From the NCBI GenBank assembly GCA_040758525.1, contig JBFLVQ010000157.1:1-15158 (forward strand): a stretch of DNA of 15,158 bases, given 5' to 3'. The position numbers were made by a program, and so were the translations under genes. Positions 7,805-14,812 of the stretch are shown here, piece by piece (the first letter of the stretch is position 1; each line of letters begins with the position of its first letter). The DNA is from JBFLVQ01 sp040758525 (GTDB taxonomy: Bacteria > Acidobacteriota > Blastocatellia > Chloracidobacteriales > JADJPF01). The notes under the pieces are model-generated. The model had not been told where the DNA came from, made no database searches, and worked only from the letters and a program-made list of their open reading frames with translations.

Positions 7805-8590
7805 TTAGCTGGTTATCGGTCTTTTACTAAACGCTACCCAAAGCCAATGCCCAAAGATAGCGCCAGCCGAACCCAATCCACAAAATATAAAAGAGCGATT
7901 CAGATCTATATTGGGAGGAGTAATGATATTAAACAGACTAGGTATCGAAAGAACCAGAAAACCGGCCAGAGCAATATAAAGCGGCGCAGAGGCTGAATAC
8001 CAGAGTGTACTCCTTGACTTAAATAGGCTTGATGCTAAGAAGGAGACCAGTGCAAATGAGGGTACTAATGTGATCAATACAGTAATGGGTAGCAGTAGCG
8101 CAATCACACCTCCAATGGCGGTAAGCAGACAACAAGGTAACAATTGTGTAAGCATAAGCCGAGAATTTATCTGTTTGGCTGCTGGTTTAACAACAAGTTT
8201 ACGAAAAACAATCTTTGTATCAACAGCCCAGGCCAGCATATAGGTAAGCAGCATGCTGAAGAGAATAAGAAGTGCTTCCATTGTATATGATACCCAAACC
8301 TCAGTCGCTAGCTCACGTACATCACTACCTGCGCTAGGTCTTGAAGCCAGTCCCAACATTGCTATTGCTAGTGAAAAAGACATACCAGGCAATCCTGGTG
8401 TATGTCGCCAGGAGATTAGCGAGGTTATTGCGCCTGCTAATACTCCTATAGCAAACAGAGCAAGCACTCGCATCAGCCATAAATGGCTGTGTGCTAATGG
8501 AAGAAAAGGATAGGCATTTATGCCTAGCGCTTTACCTATCAGATAACCACTGGCAGTTCCACATACTAATGCTAAGAGCTGTCTCTTCAT
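7805..8590 (-). CDS. Polytopic membrane protein of unknown function
   Basis: I do not recognise the family of this 261-residue protein. It has about eight hydrophobic segments, roughly at 5-23, 37-60, 70-84, 99-121, two in 146-191, 200-220 and 235-255. There are short polar loops, a Lys/Arg-rich cytoplasmic-type loop around 125-145 (VFRKLVVKPAAKQ), and a short basic C-terminus (FSKRPITS). No catalytic motif, heme ligand pattern or transporter signature is evident. The gene lies 5 nt downstream of the FAD-subunit stop and 4 nt upstream of the HAD start, so it is firmly inside the hydroxylase operon. Transport of the substrate or product is one possibility, but only the context supports it. Confidence 0.8.
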   Translation of the reverse strand: MKRQLLALVCGTASGYLIGKALGINAYPFLPLAHSHLWLMRVLALFAIGVLAGAITSLISWRHTPGLPGMSFSLAIAMLGLASRPSAGSDVRELATEVWVSYTMEALLILFSMLLTYMLAWAVDTKIVFRKLVVKPAAKQINSRLMLTQLLPCCLLTAIGGVIALLLPITVLITLVPSFALVSFLASSLFKSRSTLWYSASAPLYIALAGFLVLSIPSLFNIITPPNIDLNRSFIFCGLGSAGAIFGHWLWVAFSKRPITS

Positions 8591-8595
8591 AGCGA

Positions 8596-9444
8596 TTAGG
8601 CTTCACGCAAGAACTTAGCAATTAGATTACCTGTTACAACACGTCGATAATGTGCTGTTGAACGTATATCAGAGATTGGACTGATCTCAGCGATAATCTG
8701 CTGCCGCGCTGTCTCTATCAATTCAGCATTGATTATATTTCCAGTGATCGCTGCTTCTGTAGCACGCGCACGTATTACCGTAGGAGCAATACTGCCCAGT
8801 GCAATGGCAATACTATTGATGGTTTTATCCAGATCTATACGAGCGCGTACAGCCATAACAACTTTCGAGATAGCTTGTGCTGCACGTGTACCGACTTTGT
8901 AGAAACGAGTCAATTCGCCTTCTTGCTGTTTAGGCAGGAGAATATTGAGTACCAGTTCATTAGGCGCCAACACAGTCTTGCGATAGCCTGTGTAAAACTG
9001 ATTGAAAGGTACACGGCGTATACCATGTGCAGCACCTATCTCAATCTCCGCATCGAAGGCAGCCAGTACCGGTAATGAGTCGCCAGCCGGCGAGCCATTA
9101 ACAATATTGCCGCCCAGTGTGCCGCGATTCTGGATCTGAATTGCTCCTATTGTACGCGCTGCATCAATAAGAGCAGGGGCATAGAGGCGCACACGCTGAT
9201 CATTGATAAGTTGTGTATAGGTGCAGAGCGCACCCAGTTTTAAGTATGTGTCATGTTGGGAAATTTCACGTAACTCATCGAGTCGCCAGATGTCTAGCAC
9301 TAATGCTGGCTGAGGTGTGCCACTATTGTAGAGCACCATTAGATCTGTGCCGCCTGCCAGTACTTTAATTGTTGCGCCATGGTGATCCAGCAGTTGATAT
9401 GCTTCTGCAAGCTGGTGAGGAGAATAAACGGTAGTTGTTGTCAT
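8596..9444 (-). CDS. FAD-binding (medium) subunit of xanthine dehydrogenase-family hydroxylase
   Basis: This 282-residue subunit (CoxM/XdhB type) takes electrons from the 2Fe-2S subunit through FAD and passes them to an acceptor such as NAD+ or a quinone. The two FAD pyrophosphate-binding motifs are clear: LAGGTDLM (29-36) and QNRGTLGGN (105-113), followed by GSPAGDSLPVL. The motif FYTGYRKT is also typical of XdhB-like subunits. The C-terminal CO_dehydrogenase-flavoprotein domain covers about 175-280. The ATG overlaps the stop of the 2Fe-2S gene by four bases (ATGA, 9441-9444), which implies translational coupling. Length is normal for the family (about 280-300). The physiological acceptor cannot be decided from the sequence. 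Confidence 0.95.
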   Translation of the reverse strand: MTTTTVYSPHQLAEAYQLLDHHGATIKVLAGGTDLMVLYNSGTPQPALVLDIWRLDELREISQHDTYLKLGALCTYTQLINDQRVRLYAPALIDAARTIGAIQIQNRGTLGGNIVNGSPAGDSLPVLAAFDAEIEIGAAHGIRRVPFNQFYTGYRKTVLAPNELVLNILLPKQQEGELTRFYKVGTRAAQAISKVVMAVRARIDLDKTINSIAIALGSIAPTVIRARATEAAITGNIINAELIETARQQIIAEISPISDIRSTAHYRRVVTGNLIAKFLREA

Positions 9445-9914
9445 GACCTATGCTCCACAATGGACAGAGCTGCCGCTTCAATTGCATCTACAATCTTCGT
9501 ATATCCAGTACAACGGCAGAGATTGCCAGCAATCGCTTCACGTATCTCGATTCGGGAAGGGCGTGAGTTACGCTCTAGTAGCGCTTGTGCTGCCATTAAC
9601 ATTCCAGGAATACATATACCACATTGTGCGGCGCCATATTCAATAAAAGTTTCTTGTAAAGGGTTGAGTAGACCATCGCGAGCCAGTCCCTCAATAGTGG
9701 TAACTCTGCTATCCTGAGCCTGACAGACCGGTACCAGACAAGAGTTGATCACAGCGCCATCGATCAGTACGGAACAAGCACCACATTCACCTTCACCACA
9801 ACCTTCCTTTGTTCCTGTAAGAGAGAGATCTTGGCGTAGTACATCCAATAGACGTTTCATAGGTGGCACTGCTACTTCACAGTTACGGCCATTAATAATC
9901 ATTTTAATAACCAT
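9441..9914 (-). CDS. 2Fe-2S (small) subunit of xanthine dehydrogenase-family hydroxylase
   Basis: This 157-residue protein (CoxS/XdhC-of-E. coli type) carries two 2Fe-2S clusters between the molybdenum centre and FAD. The N-terminal plant-ferredoxin-like domain binds one cluster with Cys39, Cys44, Cys47 and Cys59. The C-terminal helical domain binds the other with Cys98, Cys101, Cys133 and Cys135 (QCGICIPG and NLCRCTGY). All eight ligands are present. I placed the start at ATG 9914 rather than the TTG three bases upstream of the stop overlap. The ATG overlaps the large-subunit stop as TGATG, and GGAG lies 7 nt upstream (9924-9921). Its stop overlaps the next start as ATGA. Length is standard. 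Confidence 0.96.
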   Translation of the reverse strand: MVIKMIINGRNCEVAVPPMKRLLDVLRQDLSLTGTKEGCGEGECGACSVLIDGAVINSCLVPVCQAQDSRVTTIEGLARDGLLNPLQETFIEYGAAQCGICIPGMLMAAQALLERNSRPSRIEIREAIAGNLCRCTGYTKIVDAIEAAALSIVEHRS

Positions 9915-12214
9915 CAATTGTCTCCTTTTTCAGCTTGCCCCTGGACTGCAGTAAGCGCCGCTAGAATTCGCTCAGGGGTAGCAGGAAGCTCATTTACCAA
10001 CACACCTGTAGCATTGGCAATCGCTGCCACCAGTGCGGGAGCACCTCCATCCATTGGCAGTTCACCCAAACCTTTTGCGCCAAACGGCCCATGCGCGTAA
10101 GGTTTCTCTATGATGATCGTTTCCATATCAGGAATATCGAGTGCGGTGGGAATAATATAATTGGTCAAGCGATTATTAAGCATACGACCGTTTTCCCAGA
10201 CAACCTCTTCACACAGACCATAGCCTAATGCCTGTACTGTACCGCCTTCAATCTGTCCTTCGGCAAGCAATGGATTGATCGCACGGCCTATATCTGAAGC
10301 GGTTATCACATTAAGAATCTTCACCTCATAGGTGTCTAGATCAACCTCTACTTCGATGACATCGGCACCATAGGAATAGACAGGGTAAGCATCGCCAGTA
10401 TAACTACTCTCATCCCATTTGATACCTGGTGGACTGCTGTACTGCGCTATCGTCTTAAGCTCTCCGCTCTGTGCTAGGCATCTTTCTGCTGCTTCCACAA
10501 ACGAGAGACTAGCCGTGGAATTGCAGGCCTTTTGCCACCATAGGCGATCATGTTCAAAACATATACTGGTTGCTTCACAACCTTCTTGAAGGGCGATCTG
10601 GGTAGCAATCTCACGCTTAAGGTTGGCTGCCGCCATCTGCACGACCCGTCCTACTACCATAGTGGTACGCGAGGCTACGGTAGGACCACTATCAGGCACC
10701 TGTGCGGTATTTGACTCTTCCATTTCTACCAAATCTAGGCTGATGCCTAGTTCTTCCGCGACAATTTGAGGAAAGATAGTACGTGTACCCTGGCCAATTT
10801 CGGTAGAAGCAGCAAGAATACGCACACGCCCGCCCGGTAGTAATTCTACCCCAGCCTTACCTTTGATCTTCTCTTCGCCACTACCTGTAAAACCTGCGCC
10901 ATGATAGTAGCAAGACAGTCCTATCCCACGACGCTTGCCTGTCTGTTCTTGTTGTTGATATTGCTGATAGCGGCTAATGTAATCGGAACGCTCAATCACA
11001 GCATCAAGCACATCCTGTGTACCAACGCTATAGTTAAGTATCTGTCCAGTGGCAGTGATGTCGCCTTCATGTAGCATATTTTTACGCCGCAAAGTAACAG
11101 GATCAATACCCAACTGTTGTGCAATCTTCTCCATATGTAGCTCACCAGCAAAACAGGCTTGTGGTACACCAAAGCCACGGAATGCGCCGTTAGGAGGTGT
11201 ATTAGTAGCTACTACACGACCACTGATACGTACGTTGGGACAGTTGTAGGGACCGACCGCATGAATGACGCCACGTGAGAGCACCACAGGGCTAAGTGTA
11301 CAGTATGCTCCGCCATCAAAGGTGAGATCAATTTCTGCTGCAATAAGACGGCCATCACGTGTAAGCCCAGTACGATGGCGTATCATAGCAGGATGACGTT
11401 TAGTTGAGACGGCAAAATCCTCACCACGCTCATAAACAATTTTGACTGGGTGACCACATTTACGTGCCAGTAGTGCAGTATGTCCAGCAACTACAGAAGG
11501 AAACTCCTCTTTGCCACCAAACCCTCCCCCTGTCACCGTTTGAATCACCGTAACCTGATCATCGGCAAGACCAAATAGCTCTTTGATCGCGCGATGTACA
11601 TAATACGGACACTGCATAGATCCCTGAATTGTCAAAGCCCCGTTTGCTTCTGGGATAACAATGATACCGTTGGTCTCAATATAGAGTTGTTCCTGATGGC
11701 CAACACGGTAAATACCTTCAATAATTACTTCCGCAGCGTGGAAGGCATCCTCTGTACTACCACGCGTAATTGTATATTGTTTGAAGATATTATCATCGCC
11801 AAAGATCTGTGCCTGTACCGCCAATCCTTCTGCTATTGTGAGAGCCGCAGGCAGTTCTTGGTAAGAGATTTCCACCTGTTGTGCGGCGGCTTCGGCCAGT
11901 TCTTTGGTAGGTGCGGCGATAAGCAGGATAGGTTCACCTATATGTTTGACAGTAGATTCAGCCAGTAATGGCTGGTCATCATAGATAAGTGCAACAACAT
12001 TACGGTGTGGTATATCTTGATAGTCGGCCACTACTACACTAGACCAGTCAAAAGAGGGGAAAAATTTAATCGCCGTGATATTGCCATGTGCTATCGTGGC
12101 GCGCACCGTCTTACCGTACCACATATCAGGATAACAGTAGTCATCTATATACTTCGCCGCGCCCGTTACTTTGTCGCGGCCCTCTCTGCGGGTGATGTTT
12201 CTGCCTACGGCCAT
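9914..12214 (-). CDS. Molybdopterin-binding (large) subunit of xanthine dehydrogenase-family hydroxylase
   Basis: This 766-residue subunit binds the molybdenum cofactor and substrate and hydroxylates a carbon, usually of an N-heterocycle or aldehyde, using water. The N-terminal hammerhead domain (about 15-120, starting ITRREGRDKVTGAAKYIDDY) is followed by the molybdopterin domain. GGGFGGKEEF (229-238) holds Glu236 and GAFRGFG (343-349) holds Arg346, at the positions of the substrate-binding Glu and Arg of bovine xanthine oxidase. TEIGQGTRT lies near 460, and GAKGLGELP includes Glu718, the expected catalytic base. These residues favour a purine or related heterocycle over CO, and the CO dehydrogenase active-site loop with its Cys is absent. 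ATG 12214 is chosen with GGAG 10 nt upstream; a TTG at 12220 is an alternative start with 4-nt spacing. No XdhC/MobA-like maturation gene is adjacent. It is the first gene of the operon, behind the promoter at 12249-12276. Confidence 0.95.
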   Translation of the reverse strand: MAVGRNITRREGRDKVTGAAKYIDDYCYPDMWYGKTVRATIAHGNITAIKFFPSFDWSSVVVADYQDIPHRNVVALIYDDQPLLAESTVKHIGEPILLIAAPTKELAEAAAQQVEISYQELPAALTIAEGLAVQAQIFGDDNIFKQYTITRGSTEDAFHAAEVIIEGIYRVGHQEQLYIETNGIIVIPEANGALTIQGSMQCPYYVHRAIKELFGLADDQVTVIQTVTGGGFGGKEEFPSVVAGHTALLARKCGHPVKIVYERGEDFAVSTKRHPAMIRHRTGLTRDGRLIAAEIDLTFDGGAYCTLSPVVLSRGVIHAVGPYNCPNVRISGRVVATNTPPNGAFRGFGVPQACFAGELHMEKIAQQLGIDPVTLRRKNMLHEGDITATGQILNYSVGTQDVLDAVIERSDYISRYQQYQQQEQTGKRRGIGLSCYYHGAGFTGSGEEKIKGKAGVELLPGGRVRILAASTEIGQGTRTIFPQIVAEELGISLDLVEMEESNTAQVPDSGPTVASRTTMVVGRVVQMAAANLKREIATQIALQEGCEATSICFEHDRLWWQKACNSTASLSFVEAAERCLAQSGELKTIAQYSSPPGIKWDESSYTGDAYPVYSYGADVIEVEVDLDTYEVKILNVITASDIGRAINPLLAEGQIEGGTVQALGYGLCEEVVWENGRMLNNRLTNYIIPTALDIPDMETIIIEKPYAHGPFGAKGLGELPMDGGAPALVAAIANATGVLVNELPATPERILAALTAVQGQAEKGDN

Positions 12215-12248
12215 AAACAATCGTCTCCAGGGTAGATAAAGTAGGGAG

Positions 12249-12276
12249 ATTATATATCATATCGGGCGGTGGGCAA
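12249..12276 (-). promoter_or_regulatory. Sigma-70-like promoter for the hydroxylase operon
   Basis: On the minus strand a perfect TATAAT (12254-12249) lies 16 nt from TTGCCC (12276-12271), where the first three bases match the -35 consensus. The start would be near 12242, giving a leader of about 28 nt to the ATG at 12214. The weak -35 would suit activator dependence. Confidence 0.6.
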
Positions 12277-12287
12277 TAAACGTTGTT

Positions 12288-12339
12288 AAATCGATAACAG
12301 ACGCTATAGGGACAAATTTTGTAAAAAACTTATCGATAA
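12288..12339. repeat. Two near-palindromic 10-mers (ATCGATAA core) spaced 42 bp apart
   Basis: AAATCGATAA (12288-12297) and TTATCGATAA (12330-12339, a perfect palindrome) share an 8-bp core ATCGATAA. Their centres are exactly 42 bp apart, four helical turns, so they face the same side of the DNA. The first is also within TGTTA..TAACA arms (12284-12299). Relative to the hydroxylase start site near 12242 they lie around -50 and -92, which suits activator sites. A binding protein is not known. Confidence 0.35.
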
Positions 12340-12556
12340 TGAAGTTTTTCTCGATGGTTTTACGCGTCATCAGTTAAGGAATCCTACAAACTTCATACCC
12401 TATTGGGTGGACTGTTTTTTTGATTTAACCACGGATTCAAATGCTTTTTTGTTATGCCAACTTTAACGCTAAGGAGTTGGCTAATGTAGGATTCTTGTCG
12501 TCAAATAACCGCTCGTTTGCTTCATTCTAATGCCGGGTAGCATATTGCTGCCCGGC
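12323..12556 (+). ncRNA. Candidate structured RNA or leader with alternative pairings
   Basis: This gene-free stretch ends in a strong plus-strand terminator, so a short plus-strand transcript is likely. Complementary arms seen are: GAATCCTACA (12379-12388) with TGTAGGATTC (12485-12494), a perfect 10-bp long-range stem; GCCAACT with AGTTGGC (12456-12462 and 12475-12481), a 7-bp hairpin; AAAAACTT with AAGTTTTT (12323-12330 and 12342-12349); ATGAAGTTT with AAACTTCAT (12339-12347 and 12388-12396); and AATGAAG with CTTCATT (12338-12344 and 12520-12526). The last three share the segment near 12338-12349 and exclude each other. GGATTC at 12433-12438 also competes for 12379-12384. It matches no riboswitch class I know. 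It may be a free small RNA or an attenuating leader for the gene at 12640. The promoter is not clear. Confidence 0.35.
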
Positions 12557-12560
12557 TTTT
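12532..12560 (+). terminator. Strong rho-independent terminator
   Basis: An 11-bp GC-rich stem, GCCGGGTAGCA (12532-12542) with TGCTGCCCGGC (12546-12556), has one T-G wobble and a 3-nt loop. It is followed at once by TTTTGTTT. It lies about 80 nt upstream of the ATG at 12640, and no protein gene precedes it on the plus strand for 6.3 kb (the last is DUF1501). It must therefore end a short transcript from the preceding intergenic region, or attenuate the gene at 12640. Confidence 0.85.
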
Positions 12561-12639
12561 GTTTAATCTCAATCTTCTGCTAAACTGTCGGCCAGAACCG
12601 CACAGTGCCAGAGTCTAATAACTGCTTAAGAAGAAAATT

Positions 12640-13200
12640 ATGACAGATCAATCAATATTGTGGCGTAGACTAGATCAGCCAGGACATGAATATAGTCGTC
12701 TATATTTTTTAGATTCTTGTTGGCATCTTAACGGAGCGGCAGTATTTGCATATGACCAACAGCCATGCTGGCTGGACTATTTGGTAGTTTGTGATTCACA
12801 ATGGCAGACCATATCTGGGAAAGTTAATGGCTGGGTTGCTAATAGAAGAATTGAGATCGAACTCTACGTTGATTCCTCTCATCATTGGCAGCTTAATGGT
12901 AGAGAATGTCGAGAAGTGGCAGGCTGTATAGATCTAGATCTCAATTTTAGCCCATCCACAAATCTGTTGCCAATTCGCCGCTTGAGCCTGGCCAGACAAC
13001 AAGAAGCAGAGGTAAAAGCAGCCTGGCTTCGCTTCCCAAGCTTTACACTTGAGCCACTCAGCCAGGTCTACCAACGTATCGATGAATCAACCTATCGGTA
13101 TATCAGTGCAGGTGGCAGTTTTATTGCCGAACTGCGCATAAACAGGACAGGCTTTGTCACTCATTATGCAGACCTCTGGCAAGTTGAAGGGATCGCCTAA
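12640..13200 (+). CDS. Putative glycolipid-binding domain protein (Glycolipid_bind, PF06475-like)
   Basis: This 186-residue protein matches the putative glycolipid-binding family from end to end. Marks are the opening ILWRRLDQPGHEYSRL (6-21), the early strand WHLNGAAVFAYDQQPCWLDY, the pair WQLNGRECREVAGCIDLDL near 86-105, NLLPIRRL (108-115), AAWLRFP (127-133) and a closing segment with TGFVTHYADLW. The family was named from a structural similarity to lipoprotein-binding proteins such as LolA and LolB; a direct biochemical role is not established. There is no signal peptide, so the protein should be cytoplasmic. The Shine-Dalgarno is weak (AAGAAG about 7 nt upstream). The gene is alone on the plus strand, 80 nt after the terminator at 12532-12560, and converges with the MBL gene with an 18-nt gap. 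Regulation by the upstream structured region is possible. Confidence 0.88.
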   Translation: MTDQSILWRRLDQPGHEYSRLYFLDSCWHLNGAAVFAYDQQPCWLDYLVVCDSQWQTISGKVNGWVANRRIEIELYVDSSHHWQLNGRECREVAGCIDLDLNFSPSTNLLPIRRLSLARQQEAEVKAAWLRFPSFTLEPLSQVYQRIDESTYRYISAGGSFIAELRINRTGFVTHYADLWQVEGIA

Positions 13201-13218
13201 CAAGTCGGAGTATTGATA

Positions 13219-14763
13219 TTATTGATTACGCTTTGCCACACGCCTTCGCTCAAGCGATGTCTGCAGATCCTGCATTGTCCCTATTGAGCCATGTACACCA
13301 ATAATCTTTTCTATTTGTAAGCCTTGGCGTTGGATCTGTTCTGCAAAATGGACCGTAGTATCATTTGCCGGCTGCATATCAAGATCACTTTCGACACTTA
13401 ATAGATCACCTTGGAAAAGAATCTTCTCTTGCGGCAAATATGCGATCAACAGCTCATTTGCATGCGGACTCGGTCCTATATTGAGTATCTCTACCGTATG
13501 ACTACCATCAGTAAAAATGCGTTTCTTTCCCTCAATGGGTTCAATTAAGACTGGATGTGGGTTGCGTGTAAGTGCATCAGGCGCAATTGTTCGCACCGCT
13601 GCCGCCATTCGTTCAAAATGGCGACGGTTGCCAGCAGTTGTAACGATCGTTGCACCTTCAGCAATAAAAGCCCGCATCCCGCCAGAGTGATCATTATGGT
13701 GATGAGTTGGCACTATGTACTTGATCGGCTTACCTGGTAGAGTCTCCTTGATTTTAGCAATTGCTGCTTCTGCTGCATTAGAAGAGAGTGGCGCTTCAAT
13801 TACCAATATATAATCTTTGAACGCAACAAAGAGAATGTTGTAGTTATCTCCGCCCACTCCACCTACGGTAAAGACACCTTGGGCAATCTCTTTTACTGTA
13901 GTTGGATACGATGCCATAGGGCGCTCTTTGTAGTCTGATGGTGTGGCAAAAATATTGTCACTGGGAGAGGTATTGAGCTGCACTTCGGTGTAAGCCAGAT
14001 CGTCTATTACTTCACCAGCCCTCTTCTGAATACGTCTGATAGGAATCTTTACTGTACCAGCACTGCGGTATTGGGAAAAGATTACTTCCTGTATCGCATC
14101 TCCTGCTACTGGGTCAGTGTAGAGCAATTCATACTTGGTCAAAAGATTGGTCTCAGCATTGAAATAGAGTGTGTATTGCACATTATCACTGCCAGCAAAA
14201 GCGATAACATTGTGTCGCTTACCTTCATAATCTTCTTCGCCAAGCCAACGCAATGTTGCCGCGCGCTCCAGAGCAGTTAACAACGTTGCATGAGGAAGTC
14301 TTGAGAAGGCGACCGTATTGATAAATCCTGGATCGCGCGGGGTAACAGTCTTCTCAGTCAAATTTAGTAAAAAACCCTTGTCACCTCGCACTAATGTTCT
14401 AAATCGAAAGCTAAAGCCGCCTGGGAAATTACTTGTCTGTTCAAACAGTGCTAATTTTCTAGGTAGAGCTAGAATTAATCTACCCTCCAGAGGCAAAGCA
14501 TCGTAAGGTGCTTCTGGACTAACACTTTGATGCCTAGCAAAAGATTGCCCATTAAACTTTATTGTGATGTCTACGATCTTTGTTAACTCTGCCAGGCCGC
14601 CTAGGGCTTCAATACCTCGATCAAGCACTCGCCGAGCTTGTAGATAGGACTTTTCTGTTAATGTGTTTGATTGTCCAATATCAGCATAGATATTGGTAAA
14701 CCCTATCACTAAAATAATAGAGAAGATCAATGATTTGAAGACAATTACTCTATGCTTCGTCAT
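13219..14763 (-). CDS. Exported MBL-fold metallo-hydrolase with N-terminal LolA-like region
   Basis: This 514-residue protein has a signal peptide (1-28, hydrophobic core SLIFSIILVIGF) and a two-part layout. About 38-285 is a beta-rich region with RGIEALGGLAEL, YTLYFNAETNLLTKYELL and a strand-rich end, resembling LolA-like or outer-membrane sorting domains often fused in Acidobacteria. About 290-505 is a metallo-beta-lactamase domain with zinc ligands in THHHNDHSGG (His354, His356, Asp358, His359), His434 in GPSPHANE, Asp453 in FQGDLL and His491 in VHGS. All metal ligands are present, so it is probably an active hydrolase in the periplasm; the substrate is unknown. AGAGG lies 8 nt upstream of the ATG at 14763. 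The LytTR gene ends 49 nt upstream on the same strand, so co-transcription is possible. Confidence 0.92.
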   Translation of the reverse strand: MTKHRVIVFKSLIFSIILVIGFTNIYADIGQSNTLTEKSYLQARRVLDRGIEALGGLAELTKIVDITIKFNGQSFARHQSVSPEAPYDALPLEGRLILALPRKLALFEQTSNFPGGFSFRFRTLVRGDKGFLLNLTEKTVTPRDPGFINTVAFSRLPHATLLTALERAATLRWLGEEDYEGKRHNVIAFAGSDNVQYTLYFNAETNLLTKYELLYTDPVAGDAIQEVIFSQYRSAGTVKIPIRRIQKRAGEVIDDLAYTEVQLNTSPSDNIFATPSDYKERPMASYPTTVKEIAQGVFTVGGVGGDNYNILFVAFKDYILVIEAPLSSNAAEAAIAKIKETLPGKPIKYIVPTHHHNDHSGGMRAFIAEGATIVTTAGNRRHFERMAAAVRTIAPDALTRNPHPVLIEPIEGKKRIFTDGSHTVEILNIGPSPHANELLIAYLPQEKILFQGDLLSVESDLDMQPANDTTVHFAEQIQRQGLQIEKIIGVHGSIGTMQDLQTSLERRRVAKRNQ

Positions 14764-14812
14764 ATCTAGTACCTCTTAGTAAGATTGAGAGTTGAAATTA
14801 CGGTTTTGGTAA

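Noticed and set aside
11594..11968. A 124-codon plus-strand open frame inside the large hydroxylase subunit
   Set aside because: It is antisense to well-conserved coding sequence of the molybdopterin subunit and has no recognisable motif.
12246..12560. Known Moco riboswitch controlling the hydroxylase operon
   Set aside because: The structured region and its terminator are on the plus strand, the opposite strand to the operon, and the predicted operon leader is only about 28 nt. I see no Moco-motif consensus.
12578..12586. Extended -10-like TGCTAAACT as a promoter for the gene at 12640
   Set aside because: No acceptable -35 lies upstream and the -10 match is partial, so I do not list it as a promoter, although the gene may be transcribed from about here.
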